From Isoetes taiwanensis (lineage: Eukaryota; Streptophyta; Lycopodiopsida; Isoetales; Isoetaceae): 64,000 nucleotides of DNA. Under the pieces are notes generated by a model. The model was not told the origin of the DNA. It saw only the letters and a program-made list of their open reading frames with translations, and did no database searches. Made by a program: the position numbers and the translations under genes. Of this stretch, positions 60,720 through 64,000 are shown in pieces (position 1 is the first letter of the stretch; every line of letters begins with the position of its first letter). The DNA lies in contig JAJEKV010000003.1 of the NCBI GenBank assembly GCA_021234155.1, positions 29,249,166-29,313,165 on the forward strand, given 5' to 3'.

Positions 60720-61145
60720 ATTCTTTCTATCTCTACAATATGTCACACCGGGCCCACTTCATCGCCCCAATCCCGCAAGAAGTCCCACGAACCACCACGA
60801 TATGACAGGGATCCTCATCTTCCCCGAGGATGTCGAAGTCTCCAAACCCGAGTGTTGTATCGATCCCCGATACTATAAATCAAATCCTTGTACTTATTTG
60901 TTGGCATGAGCCTTACTAAGAGCATGAGGAGTCCGATATGTCCATAGATGCGATGGAAGTGTACCCATGGCCCCGATACACAGGTCGTCTAATGGATTCT
61001 CCAACTCTCTTAGAACGTTTTGAACAAAGACACTCAAGTAATATCTTGTGCAGGGGTCCGTTGTTGATGGTCGTCCAGGGAACTAGAACCGACCGCCGGT
61101 GTATTTGAACCAGCCGGTGTCCATGCATAAGGAAAATCCATGGCA
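60720..61145 (+). other. Exon-like plus-strand sequence, function unknown
   Basis: Protein-like stretches continue in two frames, including EVPRTTT, SIDAMEVYPWPRYTGRLMDS with PTLLERFEQRHSSN and GPLLMVVQGTRTD. No family is recognised. The position between the GTFxxWPK exon and the DUF7869-type gene downstream fits a linker region. Confidence 0.3.
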
Positions 61146-61429
61146 CTAGAACGAGAGAAAGTAATTAGCACGAGATCTATTTCACCGCCGGCGCTGGCGC
61201 GGTTTGTATAAAGCCGTATGAAATTGCAATGCCAAACTAAAAATGCGCTGGGCGATTTGATTAACCTAGTGGAAAACGTAACCCAAAAATAGAAATCAGA
61301 AATGCGCCGATTTCTCCCATTCCAACATATTATTCTAACAAAATGCATAATGCGAGGAATGCGAGAATCACGAGAATCACGAAATTCAAAATATAAAGCC
61401 GCCAGAGCAGGATATATAATAATAATACT

Positions 61430-61850
61430 CCTTGTTTAGTTCAATATTTAGTTCATTGTTTTAGTTCATTATTTAGAGCGGATAGAGGAAGAGCTAGTGA
61501 AATAGAATAAGAGCGGATATCTGACAAAAAATCATATAAGCAAGATCATAGAGCAGATAGATCATAGAGCAAGATCATATAGGAAGATCATAGAGCAAGA
61601 TCATATAAACAATAGAACATGTTTATAAGCAATAGATCTGTATATGAAGGTGCTAGGGCGGGCGTTTTAGGATGATGCATGTAAAAGTCTAAGACGTAAA
61701 AGCACTCCCCTTGATTAACCCGCCGAAGCTCATATAACAGATAAAAGAACAGTAAAGCTGATAGAAACGTAACTTTCAAATACTAGAATAAAAACAAGAA
61801 TAAGATAAATGCACTTTAAGTAAAGAACATGAAATACTAACCTCTGAATA
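61430..61850. other. No gene; short tandem repeats
   Basis: TTTAGTTCAATA and TTTAGTTCATT units at 61435-61475 and GATCATAGAGCAAGATCATAT units at 61525-61610 recur. Confidence 0.6.
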
Positions 61851-61854
61851 CGAG

Positions 61855-62185
61855 ACTTTAATATAGAAGCCAAAAAGCTTTGTAGAAAGCTTTGAGCGTA
61901 AAACCAAAAGCGTAAGATTGTAGAAGCTTCTAAAAGCCACAGAGAAAAAAAAACAAGGTTGTAGAAGCCGAAAAGCCACCGAGAAAAAGCGTAAGATTGT
62001 AGAAACCACATAGACAAAAAACTCAAAGCCGAAAAGCTCGAAAAATTACTTACCCGGTACGAAAAGCCGTAAAAGCCGGAAGCGCCGGTTACCGGCGCCG
62101 AAAGCCGAAAAAATAACAGATGATTGTTAAAAATTAACCGATGATTGCAAGCCGAGAAGCGCCGAAAGCGCCGAAGAAGCACACC
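61855..62185. repeat. Imperfect tandem repeat of AAGCC-AAAAGCC type
   Basis: Units such as AAGCCACAGAGAAAAA and AAGCCACCGAGAAAAA with GTAAGATTGTAGAA recur. The ACAG/ACCG difference between otherwise equal units is the same kind of change seen between copies A and B. The 150-codon minus frame over it follows from the repeat. Confidence 0.65.
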
Positions 62186-62336
62186 GTAAAAGCACTATGA
62201 AATCGCACTATGAAATCGAAATGCACTATGAAATCGCACCGCCAGGTTACAAAAGAGAGAGAAATTGGAAAGGGAGTGTAAACCTAAAAGTAATAACTAC
62301 TTTAAAAAATGGTACCACCATTATTATAATGCCGAA

Positions 62337-62665
62337 AATTTATTGCAAGGGGCTAAGGTTATAAGTTATAGGAAATTTTAAGTTTAAAGGTTATAAGCTT
62401 TAAGTTTTAGAAGTTTAAAGGTTATATTTATTTAAGGTTAGAAGTTTTAACCTTGGAACTTCTAACCTTAAAAGTTGTAAACTTACTTCTTCTAACCTTA
62501 ACTTTTAACCTATAATAACCTACCTTAAAACTTCTAACCTATAATAACCTATAATTAACTTCTAACCTAAAATTGCTAACCTATAATACCCTCAAAAGTT
62601 TTTCCTAAAGGTGACAACATTTAAAGGTTATTATAGGTTAATATATTATATTATAGGTTAACTCA
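62337..62665. repeat. AT-rich inverted-repeat cluster
   Basis: Variants of AAGGTTAGAAGTT and AACTTCTAACCTTA occur on both strands. The best hairpin has 14-bp perfect arms at 62433-62446 and 62457-62470. Direct ACCTATAATAACCT units follow. It could be a degenerate MITE, but no clear termini are seen. Confidence 0.6.
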
Positions 62666-62731
62666 TGCTAAGGAGATGTTATTTGGATATGCTAACTTAC
62701 TATAAGTTTTTATGCATTTTAGGTCAATGCC

Positions 62732-64000
62732 ATGCAAAATGCTAAATCCCCCAAGGCCCCCAATGATGTTGATCAAGGCAAGGAAAAATCCCCGACTAAT
62801 GAAGATGACAAAGATGATGGCAAAGGAAAGGAAAAGACCTCAAATGAAAATGATGATGCCAAAGGAAAGGAAATTGTACTTTATACTTTCGGGTCGATTG
62901 GAAAAACAAGAAGGTCAAGATCCCGCATGCATGCAAATGTGAGAGGCAATAGGAGAAGGGATTATTGTTCTAGCGAGATCCTATCAATGCAAAGAATGAT
63001 GAAAGATTAGGGGAGGACAGGTTAGGTGTGGCAATCTCAAAATTATATGACAATTGGAAGGAAAAGGGTTCAGGCAAACAAGAATGCCTAGCTTGTGTGA
63101 AGCAACTAGAGGTTCCAACTATTGTTGCATGGCCTAGGGACAGTATTCAACTGGAGGGGAACTACACGTTTCCTATAGATGTAGAACCATTGTCAACAAT
63201 GTTCACACAGTGTAGCAAGAGGCCACTTCCAACTTTCAAACATTATCCCACCAAAAGATGCAAGTCAGATTATGATTGTTCTCCTGAAGCTATGATGAAG
63301 GTTAGAGGAGGTGAATGTTGTTGGGCTTCTTGTGTTAGAATGTTCACAATAGAGGAGTTGGTGGGAGCAAGAGCTACATATCGGGGAACATAAGTGTGAT
63401 AGCAGGAGGAATTTCATGTACACCATATTTGGCTATGCAATTCAGGATGAAAGATCAAAGAAGAAAAAGATTCCCATTGAATGGAAAGTGGATATGTTCA
63501 AAAGCATGGATGGCTATACATGGAATTCCAACCTCTTCTTGGCACAACCGGCAAAAAGAGACATGAAAATGGTAGTAAAATTGCATTGCATGGGAACACC
63601 GGCCCGGTAAGGCCTACCTCAAGAACTATAGTCTGCAAAGGAAATATTTGAAAGATATGTGGATTTCAATGCAAAAACATGCCACATAAGAGTAAGAAGG
63701 ATGAAACGGTAGAGTTATTGTTGAAAAGAGATTGCCATCCCATTGTACCCAGAAGAGCATATTAGAGGAAATAAATGCATTGCTTCGGGAACTTGGAGTG
63801 GCCTCTATATCCCAGCCCAGTTTTAGTAGGCTATGGAATAGGCATTTCAAGCATGTGACCATAGCAACTTCAAACAACTTTGCCAAGTGCAATTTATGTG
63901 CTAAGTGAAGGAGACACTAGATAAGACTGTGCAACCAAGTCTAAGGGCAAAGATAAGGGAACATATGAAGGACCATATGACAGATCAACTATCATGTAGA
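62732..64000 (+). pseudogene. Second DUF7869-family protein, N-terminal part, runs off the window
   Basis: Matches the order of the gene at 40796-44041 although the sequence is clearly diverged. 62732-63010 is a charged linker (DVDQGKEKSPTNEDDKDDG). From 63028: VAISKLYDNWKEKG, then VPTIVAWPRDSIQ (the WP motif), then CCWASCVRMFTIEELVGAR, matching CCKDECVKKLSREQVCALR, and CDSRRNFMYTIFGYA, matching CGLRFVFDVLSVTYT. Further on MPHKSKKDETVELLLKR, KRLPSHCTQKSILEEINALL, ISQPSFSRLWNRHFKHV and FAKCNLCAK are followed by KETLDKTVQPSLRAKIREHM to the last base. Frame changes occur near 63390, 63660, 63730 and 63905, so it is broken or contains sequence errors. The DUF7869 core would lie to the right of the window. 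Confidence 0.75.

Larger units (their letters stand above)
54270..61315. repeat. Scattered degenerate relatives of the GGCGCC palindrome
   Basis: At least a dozen sites have AAAT-C/G-GCGC arms facing GCG-ATTT arms: near 54276, 55522, 55559, 55598, 57678, 57762, 57797, 57855, 59061, 59165, 60644, 60704, 61185, 61240 and 61299. Many contain GCGCTGGCG or CCAGCGCC at the centre, so this subfamily may originally have had a CAG or CTG centre. Symmetry is worse than at 44-48 kb. Confidence 0.6.

Noticed and set aside
62440-62600. AACCT-rich sequence resembling telomeric repeats
   Set aside because: The units are irregular (ACCTATAATA, TTCTAACCTT) and inverted as well as direct, and do not form TTTAGGG arrays.
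1-64000. rRNA, tRNA, viral or organellar inserts
   Set aside because: I looked for rRNA landmarks, tRNA TTCRA boxes with matching arms, reverse transcriptase YxDD and plastid gene strings and saw none that hold up. A formal scan would be needed to exclude small tRNAs.

Overview
The window is nuclear DNA of a land plant. It holds spliced gene fragments with GT...AG introns, a HAK/KUP potassium transporter, a CYP72-clan cytochrome P450, a CDKG/PITSLRE-type kinase, a MATH-BTB (BPM) protein, plant-type LINE, CACTA and MITE insertions, and two copies of a transposon-like DUF8039/HTH/DUF7869 protein. It is AT-rich, repeat-rich and gene-poor, and almost every recognisable gene is broken. A seedless plant (fern, lycophyte or moss) fits the DUF7869 family and the style, but this cannot be settled from the sequence. 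There are no prokaryotic signals.

1-27 kb: a roughly 12-kb segment occurs twice in direct orientation (copy A 1-12022, cut by the left window edge; copy B 14016-25961) around a 2-kb spacer. Each copy carries, from left to right, an unrecognised 151-aa ORF, a HAK/KUP pseudogene on the minus strand, a 3.7-kb non-coding block between 100-bp inverted repeats (with an internal 735-bp tandem duplication), and a P450 gene on the plus strand. In A the P450 is cut inside its second intron by the rearrangement that ended the copy. In B it continues to the last exon but has a 10-bp deletion, a frameshift and a damaged haem-binding loop. Differences between the copies concentrate at CAG/CTG triplets, which looks more like a sequencing or polishing artefact at CHG-methylated sites than evolution.

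27-36.6 kb: a 5'-truncated LINE with a 13-bp target-site duplication, a short (TTC)n retroposon tail with an 11-bp duplication, broken CDKG-like and BPM-like genes, a tandem-repeat field and a 323-bp MITE with 23-bp perfect terminal inverted repeats.

36.6-54 kb: the most unusual part. A 1.4-kb purine-only block (36.65-38.1 kb) and a pyrimidine-only block of the same repeat family (52.2-53.95 kb, split by a 562-bp non-autonomous CACTA element) lie in opposite orientation around two divergently oriented multi-exon genes. The minus gene (40.8-44.04 kb) has a DUF8039-like region, a Cys cluster, an HTH and a DUF7869 core. The plus gene (45.6-50.07 kb) encodes a Lys-rich protein with a ParB-like domain and, in a degenerate 3' part, a motif resembling the SAM-binding loop of DNA methyltransferases. 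The introns and probable introns of both genes are filled with palindromes built on GGCGCCATGGCGCC. This is the best candidate for an undescribed mobile system.

54-64 kb: a CAG/CTG-depleted, probably error-rich stretch with short exon-like ORFs, many degenerate relatives of the palindrome, simple tandem repeats, a small exon carrying the same GTF-x-x-WPK motif, and from about 62.7 kb a second, divergent DUF7869-family gene that runs off the right edge.
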